Assembly (NCBI GenBank): GCA_002721445.1
Contig: PBKN01000001.1
Span: 156,603-220,602, forward strand
Direction: 5' to 3'
Origin: Chloroflexota bacterium
GTDB taxonomy: Bacteria; Chloroflexota; Dehalococcoidia; Lucifugimonadales; GCA-002723415
DNA length: 64,000 nt
The translations under genes were made by a program, and so were the position numbers. Below, in pieces: positions 1 through 9,871 of this stretch (within the stretch, counting starts at the first letter, position 1; every line of letters starts with the position of its first letter). Under the pieces are notes generated by a model, which made no database searches, was not told where the DNA came from, and saw only the letters and a list, made by a program, of their open reading frames with translations.

Positions 1-31
1 TTAAATTTATTTAGTTTAACGAAGGTTATAA

Positions 32-1825
32 ATGGGAAAATCCAACGAAAATATTCGTAATTTAGCAATTATTGCTCATGTAGATCATGGTAAAACAACA
101 TTAGTAGATTCTTTACTTAAACAAGGGAGATTATCTAGAGATAGTGAAAAATTAGGTAATTTAATTATGGATAGTAATCCTTTAGAGCGTGAGAGAGGGA
201 TTACTATTTTAGCAAAAAATACTGCTGTTACTTATAAAGATATTAAGATTAATATTATAGATACACCTGGTCATGCTGATTTTAGTGGAGAGGTTGAAAG
301 AATTATGCATATGGCTAATGGTTGTTTATTAGTTATAGATGCTGTAGATGGACCTATGCCTCAAACACGATTTGTATTAGATCAGGCTTTAAATAAAGAT
401 GTTGTACCAATGGTGTTGATAAATAAAATTGACAGACCAGAAGCTAGAGTTGATGAAGTTATAGAAATGGTACAAGATTTATTTTTAGATACAGCTAAAT
501 CAGCAGATCAATTAGATTTTCCAATATTATATTCTTCAGCTCGTGATGGCTATGCAATAAAGGATTTAGATTCTCCTAAGTCAGATATGGGCCCATTATT
601 AGATGCAATTATAGAACATATTCCACCTCCTAAAGGTGATACTGATGCTTCTTTACAAATGCTTGTAGCTGCATTGGATTATGATGTATATTCAGGCCAA
701 GTAGCTATAGGTAGAATTTTTAATGGCGGCATAAATCCAAAAAAACAAGTTTGTTTAATTAAGGGGATTGATGGCAAACACAATTCATATATTGTTGAAA
801 AAGTGCATGTTTTTGATGGTGTTAAACGTTTAGAGGTTAATAATGCTCAAGCTGGAGACATAATAGCAGTTTCAGGATTAGAAAATGTATCTATAGGAGA
901 TACTATATGTGACTTGGAAAACCCTTTACCATTACCCTCTATTCATATCGATGAACCTACTGTTAAGATGACAATTTTAGTAAATAATTCTCCATTTATG
1001 GGTAAAGAAGGTGTTCATTGTACTTCAAGATTGATATTAGATAGATTAAATCAAGAATTAAAAACTAACTTAAGTTTAAAAGTAGAATCAACTTCAACTC
1101 CTGAAGCATTTATTATATCTGGTAGAGGTGAACTTCATTTATCTGTTTTGTTAGAAACTATGCGTAGAGAGTTATATGAATTTCAAGTTTCAAAGCCTGA
1201 ACCTGTTTTTAAAAAAATTAATAATATTATTCATGAACCTTATGAGCATTTAATTATGGATACTTCACAGGAATTTTTAGGTGCATTGACTGAAGAATTA
1301 GTATCTAGATTAGGAAAATTTTCAAATATGACTAGTAGCCCTGATGGTAACATAAGGTTGGAATATGATATTCCTACTCGTGGATTGATAGGTTTTAGAT
1401 CGATTTTTATTAGAATAACTAGAGGTAATGGTATTTTAAATAGTGTATTTGATAAATTTAAGCCTAAATTAGGGGAAATAAAATTAAGGACTGCAGGTAG
1501 ATTGGTTGCTTCTCAAAGTGGCAAGGCAGTAAGTTATGGCTTGTTAAATTCTCAAGAAAGAGGTTCAACTTTTGTAGAACCAGGTACCGATATTTATCAA
1601 GGTATGATTGTTGGTATGCATTCTAGAAATCAAGATATTCTTGTAAATGTTTGTAAAGAGAAAAAATTAACTAATATGAGATCTTCAACTGCTGATATTG
1701 TTAAACGTCTTAGTCCTCCTATTATTATGACTTTAGAAGAATCATTGGATTTTATATCTATAGATGAATTATTAGAGGTTACCCCAAAAAATATTAGGTT
1801 AAGAAAACGAGAATTAATTCAATAG
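32..1825 (+). CDS. typA: Ribosome-associated translational GTPase TypA/BipA
   Basis: A translational GTPase of the EF-G superfamily that acts on the ribosome and is linked to 50S assembly and stress adaptation. The G domain is complete: the P-loop AHVDHGKTT is at residues 15-23, the switch region RERGITI at 53-59, DTPGH at 77-81 and NKID at 131-134. The remainder carries EF-G-like domains and the TypA-specific C-terminus, including TRGLIGFRS. The 597-residue length is normal for the family. An AAGG lies about eight bases before the ATG. It differs from the second EF-G-like GTPase of this window, LepA, by its C-terminal domain. The upstream neighbour is outside the window. Confidence 0.97.
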   Translation: MGKSNENIRNLAIIAHVDHGKTTLVDSLLKQGRLSRDSEKLGNLIMDSNPLERERGITILAKNTAVTYKDIKINIIDTPGHADFSGEVERIMHMANGCLLVIDAVDGPMPQTRFVLDQALNKDVVPMVLINKIDRPEARVDEVIEMVQDLFLDTAKSADQLDFPILYSSARDGYAIKDLDSPKSDMGPLLDAIIEHIPPPKGDTDASLQMLVAALDYDVYSGQVAIGRIFNGGINPKKQVCLIKGIDGKHNSYIVEKVHVFDGVKRLEVNNAQAGDIIAVSGLENVSIGDTICDLENPLPLPSIHIDEPTVKMTILVNNSPFMGKEGVHCTSRLILDRLNQELKTNLSLKVESTSTPEAFIISGRGELHLSVLLETMRRELYEFQVSKPEPVFKKINNIIHEPYEHLIMDTSQEFLGALTEELVSRLGKFSNMTSSPDGNIRLEYDIPTRGLIGFRSIFIRITRGNGILNSVFDKFKPKLGEIKLRTAGRLVASQSGKAVSYGLLNSQERGSTFVEPGTDIYQGMIVGMHSRNQDILVNVCKEKKLTNMRSSTADIVKRLSPPIIMTLEESLDFISIDELLEVTPKNIRLRKRELIQ

Positions 1826-1889
1826 ATTAATGTAGATATAATACTTGAAATTTTTACTTGTGTTATTATTTATAAATAATAAAATTAAA

Positions 1890-2219
1890 ATGAATTTTAT
1901 AAATATGATAAAAAAATATTTTAACATTACTTTAGAGGTTTTATTTTTAGCTTTTGGTCCTGCATTTATTCTGACTGCTTTAGGTTTGATAACTGGCGGA
2001 ATTTTAGCTTGGGGAATTGGATATACCTCTATATTTTTATTTTGTGGATTTATGATAGGTTTATTACCTGGATGTATATTTGGTCATATAGCTGCTACAC
2101 AAACTTCTAGTGATAAGAGGCTTTCATATTCCTATGCTGCTGGAGGAATAGTTGGGATACCAATAATATTGATTGGAATAGTTGGTTTAATATATAAACT
2201 AATCACTATTTTAATTTAA
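1890..2219 (+). CDS. Small hypothetical membrane protein
   Basis: I do not recognise this family. About 109 residues with three hydrophobic segments: one near the N-terminus rich in Leu/Ala/Gly, a second around TSIFLFCGFMIGLLPG, and a C-terminal one (IPIILIGIVGLIYKLI). An in-frame TTG at 1845 would add 15 residues. Neither start has a clear ribosome-binding site. The ATG was chosen because it leaves a short basic leader (NMIKKYF) before the first membrane segment. Its 3' end overlaps the convergent gene by 14 bases. It follows typA on the same strand and may share its transcript. Confidence 0.5.
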   Translation: MNFINMIKKYFNITLEVLFLAFGPAFILTALGLITGGILAWGIGYTSIFLFCGFMIGLLPGCIFGHIAATQTSSDKRLSYSYAAGGIVGIPIILIGIVGLIYKLITILI

Positions 2220-2580
2220 TTAATTCAAATTCAACTTTTCCGGATTTTACTAGTTCACGTATATTTCTTTGGTCTGAATTTAATGTACTATTTGCAGTTT
2301 TAAATTCAATAAATATTATTTTTTCTTTTTCAAATTGAATTCCATCAATTGGTTTTCCTAAAAATTTAAAATTTTTTCTATCCCATGGAAAAGAATCCAT
2401 AAAAGGTATAAATTGTTCTGTAATTTGTCCATATAAAGTACTTTGGCTGCGTTTACGTTTATCTAAATCTGATATTTGCTTTCTCTTATTTACATTATTT
2501 TTAATTAATAAAATTATAATTGCCCAACTAATAATTAAAATTATAAATAATGTTAAAAAAATTATTGACATTGGATTCAT
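2206..2580 (-). CDS. Membrane-anchored Holliday junction resolvase-related (Endonuc_Holl-type) protein
   Basis: A short protein with one N-terminal membrane helix (IIFLTLFIILIISWAIIILL), a basic Lys/Arg stretch, then a small nuclease-like domain. The part containing GQITEQFIPF, FPWD, FKFLGKPIDGIQF, IIFIEFKT and a later QR resembles the Holliday junction resolvase-related family (PF10107), whose core is related to PD-(D/E)xK nucleases. The IEFKT segment is where the E-x-K pair falls. The start is taken at the internal ATG, which has a GAGGT five bases upstream. An ATG at 2598 has no such signal. Nuclease activity is inferred from the family and is unproven. Confidence 0.7.
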   Translation of the reverse strand: MNPMSIIFLTLFIILIISWAIIILLIKNNVNKRKQISDLDKRKRSQSTLYGQITEQFIPFMDSFPWDRKNFKFLGKPIDGIQFEKEKIIFIEFKTANSTLNSDQRNIRELVKSGKVEFELIKLK

Positions 2581-2637
2581 AATTACCTCAATATTCATAT
2601 GGTACTATTTAATTTTAAGAAATAAATCAGGTGATAT

Positions 2638-3963
2638 TTGAGTAAACCTAACCTTAGATCTAGTGGTAGATTGTTTTATGGATGGATAATCCTTTTTATT
2701 TCAATAATAATATTATTTTTTTCTATGGGTATGCGCAATAGTGTAAGTGTGTTTTTTATACCTATGGTTGATGAATTTGATTGGAATAGAGCAACAATAT
2801 CTATAGTATTTGCTGCAGGTTGGCTAATAAATGGCCTCACTCAACCCGTAATTGGAGGAGTCTACGATAAATTTGGTGGTAGATATGTGATATCTTTTGG
2901 TTTATTAATTATGGGTTTATCTACTGCGTTAATTAGTATTACTAATAACTTTTGGTATTTTTTATTAATGTATGGGTTGATAATGTGTACTTCTGCTGGA
3001 GCATCTTCAGTTGTTACAGTCCAGCCTCTTTTAGCAAGATGGTGGTATAAAAGAAGAGGGGCTATTTTAAGTATAAGTAGTTTAGGGATATCATTGGGTT
3101 CAATGTTTTTGACTCCATTTTCAACTTATATTATTCATATTTCTAACTGGAGGTTAACATGGGTAGTCCTGGGAGGGTGTTTACTGCTGGTATCTTTTAT
3201 TTCTGTACTGTTTATACGAAATAATCCTTCAGATATTGGAATATTACCTTACGGTATGGAAGATATTTCTAATGACAAAAATGAGGATTTGAATATTAAT
3301 AAAGGGCCATTAGAAGTAAGTTCATGGAAAGATGCATTTAAACACTTACCTGCATGGCAATTAATGTTATCTTATATGGTATGTGGTCTAACCACTTCAT
3401 TCATGTCTGTACATTTTATACCTTTAGCTAATGATAGAGGTTTTACAGCTAATGAGGCATCTATAGCATTTAGTATGTTATACGGTTTTACAATATTAGG
3501 AGTTGTAATTTCAAGCCTTGTGGTAGATAAATTTGGTCAGAAGAATTTTTTAACATTTGTATATATTATTAGAGCTTTTGCTTATTTAATCTTATTATTT
3601 GGACATGCATATTTAGGTTTGTGGACTTTTGTAATTTTAGCAGGGCTTTCATGGGTTGTAACTGCTCCTTTAACTATTACCTTATTGGCAGATATTTATG
3701 GTTTGAAAACTGCAGGTACATTGGCAGGTTTGGCTACTTTGGCTCATCAAATCGGAGGTTCATTAAACATAATCTTAGCTGGGTTCTTATTTGATAGATA
3801 TCAATCGTATTCTTTAATATTTATCGTATCCATCGTTTTATTACTTATAGCAGCAGTAGCTACTATAAAAATTCAGGAAAATAAATTATCTATTAGGAGA
3901 ATTATGAATTTGCGTGAAAATGTTGAAGGATTCAAAAAAATACATAGTAAAATGTCAATGTGA
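2638..3963 (+). CDS. MFS transporter, monocarboxylate/oxalate-type
   Basis: A 441-residue inner-membrane carrier of the major facilitator superfamily with about twelve hydrophobic helices and a longer hydrophilic loop in the middle (around residues 205-230). The loop after the second helix carries the MFS motif-A-like GGVYDKFGGR. The opening FYGWIILF followed by VFFIPMVDEFDWNRA is typical of MFS carriers related to monocarboxylate and oxalate/formate carriers. The substrate cannot be read from sequence. The start is TTG, six bases beyond an AGGTGAT ribosome-binding site and directly preceded by an in-frame TGA. A relative of the same type lies at 55862-57127. Confidence 0.85.
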   Translation: MSKPNLRSSGRLFYGWIILFISIIILFFSMGMRNSVSVFFIPMVDEFDWNRATISIVFAAGWLINGLTQPVIGGVYDKFGGRYVISFGLLIMGLSTALISITNNFWYFLLMYGLIMCTSAGASSVVTVQPLLARWWYKRRGAILSISSLGISLGSMFLTPFSTYIIHISNWRLTWVVLGGCLLLVSFISVLFIRNNPSDIGILPYGMEDISNDKNEDLNINKGPLEVSSWKDAFKHLPAWQLMLSYMVCGLTTSFMSVHFIPLANDRGFTANEASIAFSMLYGFTILGVVISSLVVDKFGQKNFLTFVYIIRAFAYLILLFGHAYLGLWTFVILAGLSWVVTAPLTITLLADIYGLKTAGTLAGLATLAHQIGGSLNIILAGFLFDRYQSYSLIFIVSIVLLLIAAVATIKIQENKLSIRRIMNLRENVEGFKKIHSKMSM

Positions 3964-4022
3964 TTTGAATTTTGACTGGAAAAATATTAAGTTATATATA
4001 AATAATATTTATGGAGAATAAT

Positions 4023-4922
4023 ATGCGGGATTATATTACATATTTTAATGGTGAATGGTTACCATGGAGTCAGGTCCATGTAGACATAGATGATTTAGGT
4101 TTCCAATTAGGTGATGTTGTATTTGAATATGCTAGAACATTTAATGGGAAACCTTTTACTTGGGAAGAGCATATTGATAGATTGTATAGATCATTACAAT
4201 ATGTTCGTAATGATATAGATGTTTCTCAAGATGAAATGCTTAAAATACACTATGAAATTATTGAACGTAATGAAATGTATAGAAATGAAGTTGGAGATTT
4301 TAATATTATCCCTTTTGTTACTAGAGGACTATCTTTTGAAGGTAAAGGAAATGTATTTGTAAGAATAAAACCTATTAATTTTGGTGAATTTATACCTTGG
4401 TATGAAACAGGTGTACATGGAGTAATTGCTAAATCAAGAAGTTATTCAAGTATCTCCTTGGATCCTAAAGTTAAACATCATAGTAGAATGAATATGGTAT
4501 TGGGCACTTTAGAAGCCAGAGATGTTGATGTTAACGCATCTCCTATATTTATGGATGTTGATGGAAATATATCTGAAGGAAATGCTTTTAATATTATGTT
4601 GGTTAAAGATGGAGTAATTAAAACTCCAACTGACAGGTCAATTTTACAAGGAGTATCTAGATCTGTTGTAATAGGATTAGCAAAAAATATTGGTATTCCA
4701 ATTTCTGAAGAGAATATTCAACCATATGATCTGTATACAGCAGATGAAGTGTTTTTTGTAAGAAGCACACCTTGTATTGTTCCGTGTAGTAAAGTAGATA
4801 ATAGAAATATTGGTGAAAGCGATGAATTTCCTGGGCCAGTTACTAAGCAACTCTTAGCTGCTTATAGTGAATTAGTTGGGCTAGATATTATCGATCAAAG
4901 TAAACACTATGGAAATAAATAA
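4023..4922 (+). CDS. Class-IV PLP aminotransferase (branched-chain/D-amino acid type)
   Basis: A fold-type IV PLP transaminase acting in the cytoplasm on branched-chain or other hydrophobic amino acids. Evidence is the N-terminal YFNGEWLPW, the D-x-GFQLGDVVFE block, the Schiff-base lysine in DPKVKHHSR (about residue 151) and the ISEGNAFNIML block that holds the conserved Glu. About 299 residues is normal for the family. An ATG twelve bases upstream is in frame, but GGAG sits correctly before the ATG at 4023, so that start is preferred. The class also includes D-amino acid and 4-amino-4-deoxychorismate enzymes, so substrate specificity is open. Its 3' end faces the BNR gene with seven bases between them. 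Confidence 0.85.
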   Translation: MRDYITYFNGEWLPWSQVHVDIDDLGFQLGDVVFEYARTFNGKPFTWEEHIDRLYRSLQYVRNDIDVSQDEMLKIHYEIIERNEMYRNEVGDFNIIPFVTRGLSFEGKGNVFVRIKPINFGEFIPWYETGVHGVIAKSRSYSSISLDPKVKHHSRMNMVLGTLEARDVDVNASPIFMDVDGNISEGNAFNIMLVKDGVIKTPTDRSILQGVSRSVVIGLAKNIGIPISEENIQPYDLYTADEVFFVRSTPCIVPCSKVDNRNIGESDEFPGPVTKQLLAAYSELVGLDIIDQSKHYGNK

Positions 4923-4929
4923 AAATTAG

Positions 4930-7900
4930 TTAATTCTTGTGTTTTATTTTAGGTATTTCTAATTCGTTTACAATACTATTAAGTGCTTCTAGATCATTTT
5001 GCAAAATATATTCAATATTTTTTATCTGTTGATCAATTTTACTAGAAATTTCTTCATATACTTTTTGAGCTTGTAATGTTGGTGCTCCATCAGCGAGTCC
5101 TATGCTATCACTTAATTGACCTAGCCTATTGACTAAACCTCTATCTTTAAAGGAGCCTCTTTTAGAGTTGCTTTCTTGATCTATATCAGCATTTCTTAGG
5201 AGAATTGTTTCTATAGTGGAAATCTTTTCATTTATATCCAGTATTGGTTGTTCTAATATATCTTTTTGCTGATTATTACAATTATTTAACCAATTTTCAG
5301 ATTGAGATTTAACGTTTAACAATTTGTTTAATCCATCACTTGAATCATTAATTTTATCCCAAATTTGTTTCATAATATCAAATTGCATTTTAATATCTGC
5401 TTCTGTTGCAGTAGATCTAGGGTCTTTATGTATTGTAAATATCTCAGTGAGTTCTTGCTTGCCGGTGTTTATTTTTACTTTGTAGTCTCCAGGTGGGGCA
5501 AATAAATCCACTAATCTACGACCATCTATACTTTTACTTCCTATACCAGAAGGGTCTGGGTATCTCATATCCCAAATAAAGCGATTTAGCCCTTGAACCA
5601 AATGAACATTTGAATTTTGATTATTGTTAGAATAAGTATTAATTTCTTTGCCTTCATTATCTAATATAGTTATTTCTAATAGTTCAGACATATTATTATA
5701 AAAATTGATTACAACTCCATTTGGAGGGTTATTACCTGAATCAAGATAGGTTCTTTTTATTTCACCCTTAGAGTTTTTTTCTGATATAAATGTTGAAAAA
5801 ACTCCTAGTGTTAATAAATATGTTTTCATTCCTGTCGATTTATGATTCATATTAGCCATTTTATGGTAAAAAGATGGAGGATATATGTATCTAGTGGTTG
5901 TACGGGGTTTAAAAAGAGTAATTGCTTGATTAATATTTTGTTTGTCTATTTGGTGTAAAGGAGATAAATCATCTAGTATCCAAATAGCTCTTCCATGAGT
6001 AGCAACTACTAGGTCTAAATCTTTGACTATCATATCGTGTATAGGTACTTTAGGTAAGTTAAGTTGAAGTGATTCCCAAGTTTCTCCATCATCAAGTGAT
6101 AAATATACGCCTCCTTCAGTACCTGCATATAACAAACCTTTTCTACTAGGGTCATGCCTTATAACTCTTGTAAAATCTATATCACGTATTCCATTTATTA
6201 TAAGAGTCCAAGACCTACCGTAGTCATTAGTTTTAAATAGGTAAGGTTTGTAGTCCCCATGCTGATAACTAGTTACAGCAATATATACAGTAGCAGGGTC
6301 ATGGCTTGAAGGTTCTATAGAGCTTACTAGAGACCATTCTGGTATATTAGGAGGAGTCACGTTTTCCCAAGTTTGGCCACCGTTTTGAGTAATATGAATT
6401 AGGCCATCATCTGATCCTGCCCATATTAATCCAATATTTAATGGAGATTCAGCTATTCTACTTACAGTACATCTTTCGAAAGGAGCGATATTTGTATCTG
6501 GGTTAATATTTTCTTTTTCATCTAGATCATTTCTAGTTAGGTCTGGGCTTATAGGTTGCCAGCTATTCCCTTCATCAGTTGATCTAAATACTACATTAGC
6601 AGCAGAATAAATAACTTCTGAGTTGTGAGGAGATAAAGCTAGAGGGCAATCCCATTGGAATCTATATTTTTTATTTTTAACAGTTAATCCTATAAGGTCT
6701 GGCCAAACTGTTACACTTTTTTGTTCACCAGTTTTATGGTCGTATCTAAGAATAATTAAACCTGCTCCTGGAGAGCTTCCAATAGCACCTCCGTATACTA
6801 TATTACTATCTTCAGGATTGACTATTATATGTCCGCTTTCAGAACTGCCAACATTGTAGCAATCCTGCCAAAGTATAGCTCCAGAGTTAGATCTACTAGG
6901 TATACTTATCGCAGTATTATCTTGTTGTGTAGCATAAATTCTATATGGAGTTTGGTTATCAGCCGTAAGGTGATAGAATTCGGCAGTTGGTTGGTTATTA
7001 ATAGTTGACCAAGAAGCTCCTTGATTAAAAGATACAGATGCTCCTCCATCATGTCCGTTGATCATGCGATTAGGATTTCTAGGGTCTATCCATAAATCAT
7101 GTTGATCATAATGAGTTGTCTCAAGTAATTCGAATGATTTACCTGTATCAATTGATTTCCAAAACATATTAGATAGTATGTATACAGTATTAGGGTCTTT
7201 TGTATCAGCAAATACATGGTTGTAGTAATGAGGTCTTGTAGTTAATATTGCGTTATTATTTACAAGTTTCCATGAATTTCCATAATCTTTAGATAAAAAT
7301 AGTCCACTGGTTTGGCTATTATTATCATTATTTATTTCAGCTATAGCTTCTGAATCACATGTATCAAATAGAGCCCAAACCATACCTGGTTGAATGCCAG
7401 CTGATACACCTATTTTCCCTTTAATGGTATTACCAAGCCCAGGGTTTTTAGTTAAATCTATCCATGTTTCACCACCATCGTCTGATCTGTAGAGACTAGT
7501 ATCTTCTCCTCCATTATATGTATTCCAGAAATTACGTTGAGTTTGCCACATACTAGCATAGATTATTCTTGGGTTATTTGGATCTATAGATAGGTCATTA
7601 CATCCTACGTCATCTTTTCTAAATAGTACTTGTTTCCATGTTTTACCACCATCTATAGATTTATAAACACCTTTGTCTTTACGTGGACCTTCTAGATGTC
7701 CTAGAACTCCAGCATATACTATATCTGGATTAGTAGGATGTATTCTTATTCTAGAAATATGTTCTGATGTTTCTAGACCTATGTTTGCCCATGTTTTACC
7801 TGCATCAGTTGATTTATAAACCCCATCAGCTTGAGAAGTCCAATGTAATCTTGGTACAGCAGTACATGCTTCTCCCATGCCTACATATAGAATATTTGGG

Positions 7901-8127
7901 TCTGAATCAGATATGGCTATAGCACCTACAGCTGATGTTTTAAAGAATCCGTCTGAAATATTTTGCCAGTAAGTACCGCCATCATCAGTTTTCCAAACTC
8001 CACCAGCACAACCTAAATAAAAGGTCATTTGTTCAGTTGGGTGCCCAGTTACCGCTACTGCTCTACCCCCTCTAAATGGACCTATACTTCTCCATTCCAT
8101 GCCATTAATATTCATAGCTGTACTCAT
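4930..8127 (-). CDS. Large BNR/Asp-box beta-propeller protein (sortilin/Ycf48-like)
   Basis: A 1065-residue protein built on tandem beta-propellers. I count about eleven Asp-box motifs of the form S-x-D-x-G-x-T-W, for example KTDDGGTYW, KSTDAGKTW, KSIDGGKTW, RSDDGGETW, RSTDEGNSW, KTNDYGRSW and LSLDDGETW, spread over about the first 680 residues. Then comes ATHGRAIWILDD, and a C-terminal region of about 330 residues containing a likely beta-sandwich segment (LVDLFAPPGDYKV) and helical stretches. There is no signal peptide or lipobox, which is odd for a propeller of this type. Such proteins are often annotated as glycosyl hydrolase or VPS10-like; neither activity is supported by a catalytic motif seen here. 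It is eight bases downstream of the CocE-type gene, so co-transcribed. Confidence 0.85.
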   Translation of the reverse strand: MSTAMNINGMEWRSIGPFRGGRAVAVTGHPTEQMTFYLGCAGGVWKTDDGGTYWQNISDGFFKTSAVGAIAISDSDPNILYVGMGEACTAVPRLHWTSQADGVYKSTDAGKTWANIGLETSEHISRIRIHPTNPDIVYAGVLGHLEGPRKDKGVYKSIDGGKTWKQVLFRKDDVGCNDLSIDPNNPRIIYASMWQTQRNFWNTYNGGEDTSLYRSDDGGETWIDLTKNPGLGNTIKGKIGVSAGIQPGMVWALFDTCDSEAIAEINNDNNSQTSGLFLSKDYGNSWKLVNNNAILTTRPHYYNHVFADTKDPNTVYILSNMFWKSIDTGKSFELLETTHYDQHDLWIDPRNPNRMINGHDGGASVSFNQGASWSTINNQPTAEFYHLTADNQTPYRIYATQQDNTAISIPSRSNSGAILWQDCYNVGSSESGHIIVNPEDSNIVYGGAIGSSPGAGLIILRYDHKTGEQKSVTVWPDLIGLTVKNKKYRFQWDCPLALSPHNSEVIYSAANVVFRSTDEGNSWQPISPDLTRNDLDEKENINPDTNIAPFERCTVSRIAESPLNIGLIWAGSDDGLIHITQNGGQTWENVTPPNIPEWSLVSSIEPSSHDPATVYIAVTSYQHGDYKPYLFKTNDYGRSWTLIINGIRDIDFTRVIRHDPSRKGLLYAGTEGGVYLSLDDGETWESLQLNLPKVPIHDMIVKDLDLVVATHGRAIWILDDLSPLHQIDKQNINQAITLFKPRTTTRYIYPPSFYHKMANMNHKSTGMKTYLLTLGVFSTFISEKNSKGEIKRTYLDSGNNPPNGVVINFYNNMSELLEITILDNEGKEINTYSNNNQNSNVHLVQGLNRFIWDMRYPDPSGIGSKSIDGRRLVDLFAPPGDYKVKINTGKQELTEIFTIHKDPRSTATEADIKMQFDIMKQIWDKINDSSDGLNKLLNVKSQSENWLNNCNNQQKDILEQPILDINEKISTIETILLRNADIDQESNSKRGSFKDRGLVNRLGQLSDSIGLADGAPTLQAQKVYEEISSKIDQQIKNIEYILQNDLEALNSIVNELEIPKIKHKN

Positions 8128-8135
8128 AAATTAAT

Positions 8136-9806
8136 TTATATTATTGGTAATATTAAATGTGAAGGGTATTCATCATTATGATGAATTACTTGTGTTGCAG
8201 TTTTTAAATCTGTATCTGTTCCAAATTGTTTACCTGTGTTAGGGTTTCTATCAAATTTAGGGAAATTTGATGATGAAACTTCTAATCTTATTTTATGCCC
8301 TTTTTTGAATACATTAGATGTAACACCTATATCAATTTCATATTTGTATACTTTATCAGGTATTACTTCTTCAGGATTAGACATATTGTTTCTATGTGAA
8401 GCTCTTAAAATTCCATCACATAAGTTCATTGCATATCCATTTTCAAAGACATCTACTAGTTTAGCTGTCCAGTCTGTATTAGTTACATTTGTTGAAGCGT
8501 AAAGGATTAATTTAATTGGTCCTGTTACCTCTAAGTCGTCTTGTAATATGTTACTTGTGTAACATAATACGTCATTTCTAGATTCCACTACTCTTTGATC
8601 ATATGGTCCCCAAGGTACTATATGAGGTGAACAGCAAGTTGCTCCTCCCACAGTTTGGACTGGGAATCTTGGATCATAATTAAAAATATCAGGTTTTTCC
8701 TTGGTATGTTTTTCTTTAGATAATGTTCCATTACCCATAATAGAATTTGCATCGCCATTTGAATGTAAATTCCAGTTTTGGTACTTAGTTCGTTTTAATG
8801 GCCATTCATTCTCGCTTCTCCATTTATTAATACCCATCACAAATATATCTATTGGTGCTTCATCTATAATTCCATTATTAATACCTTTTAGCCAATAATC
8901 AAACCATCTTAATTCTATACTGTCTAAATCAATCATTGAGTCAGGTCCAAAATCAATATCACCTGTTTTTGTTGAAGTACTTAATGCATGTGGCCAAGGA
9001 CCAATAATAAGTTTACTTTTTTTGGAGGATTCATTTTTACCATTATGTTTTAATCCATTGTAATTTGTAAAAGTTTCTTTCGAATATAAATCAAACCAAC
9101 CACCCATATTAAAAGCTGGAACTTCGATTTCGCTCCATTGTTTTTCAACGTTAATTTGTTCCCAATATTCATCATAATTCGGGTGTTCTACCCAATCTTT
9201 CCAAAAGGTTAGATTTCTTCCAGCTTTTTCATCCATTTTTATTAATGGTAAGTTGTAAAATACTTCAGTCCAATTATGAAAATCTATATTTTGGCCTGTT
9301 CTACTGTTACTACGCATACCCCATGATAATGCTACATTTAGTTGTAGAGCCCCGCCAGGATAAATTAATCCATTATAAAAATCACAACAAATAACCCTGG
9401 GAGCCATTGTTGTAAGGTATTTTGATTTGTAAGGTGCACTTGCCCATTGTACAGATCCTAAGTAAGATGAACCTGACATACCAATTTTTCCATTACTCCA
9501 TGGTTGTTTGCCAATCCATTCTTGTGTTATAAATCCATCTTCTCCATCATCTATAAAAGGATAGAAAACACCTTCTGAATCCCATCTACCTCTACAATCT
9601 TGCATTACGCAAGCATATCCATTTTTTGCAAGACTTTTAGCTTTAGATATCATTTCATCTGTATTATTACTATACGGCGTGCGCATTAATACAGTTGGTA
9701 ATTTTTCGTTTGTTTTTGGCAGATATATATCGGTCGAAAGATTAACTCCATCTTTCATGGGTACTTTAACATCTAACAACATTTGGACTTCGAAAATATT
9801 TTCCAA
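8136..9806 (-). CDS. CocE/NonD family hydrolase (X-Pro dipeptidyl-peptidase S15-like)
   Basis: An alpha/beta-hydrolase of the cocaine esterase/glutaryl-7-ACA acylase/S15 peptidase group that cleaves esters or amides. The nucleophile elbow is SGSSYLG, with the likely catalytic Ser at residue 114. It is preceded by the typical VMQDCRGRWDSEG block and followed by MAPRVICC. The C-terminal jelly-roll domain has GPIKLILYASTNVTNTDW, KLVDVFENG and HKIRLEVSSSNFPKFDRN, which define the family. There is no signal peptide, so a cytoplasmic enzyme is likely. The 556-residue length is normal. It precedes the BNR gene in an apparent operon. A paralogue occurs at 47956-49794. The physiological substrate is unknown. 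Confidence 0.9.
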   Translation of the reverse strand: MENIFEVQMLLDVKVPMKDGVNLSTDIYLPKTNEKLPTVLMRTPYSNNTDEMISKAKSLAKNGYACVMQDCRGRWDSEGVFYPFIDDGEDGFITQEWIGKQPWSNGKIGMSGSSYLGSVQWASAPYKSKYLTTMAPRVICCDFYNGLIYPGGALQLNVALSWGMRSNSRTGQNIDFHNWTEVFYNLPLIKMDEKAGRNLTFWKDWVEHPNYDEYWEQINVEKQWSEIEVPAFNMGGWFDLYSKETFTNYNGLKHNGKNESSKKSKLIIGPWPHALSTSTKTGDIDFGPDSMIDLDSIELRWFDYWLKGINNGIIDEAPIDIFVMGINKWRSENEWPLKRTKYQNWNLHSNGDANSIMGNGTLSKEKHTKEKPDIFNYDPRFPVQTVGGATCCSPHIVPWGPYDQRVVESRNDVLCYTSNILQDDLEVTGPIKLILYASTNVTNTDWTAKLVDVFENGYAMNLCDGILRASHRNNMSNPEEVIPDKVYKYEIDIGVTSNVFKKGHKIRLEVSSSNFPKFDRNPNTGKQFGTDTDLKTATQVIHHNDEYPSHLILPII

Positions 9807-9871
9807 TATTAACTCCCATTTATTATTAAATTAAAACGTAAAAACTTTGAATTAAATATTTGTTATGTATA

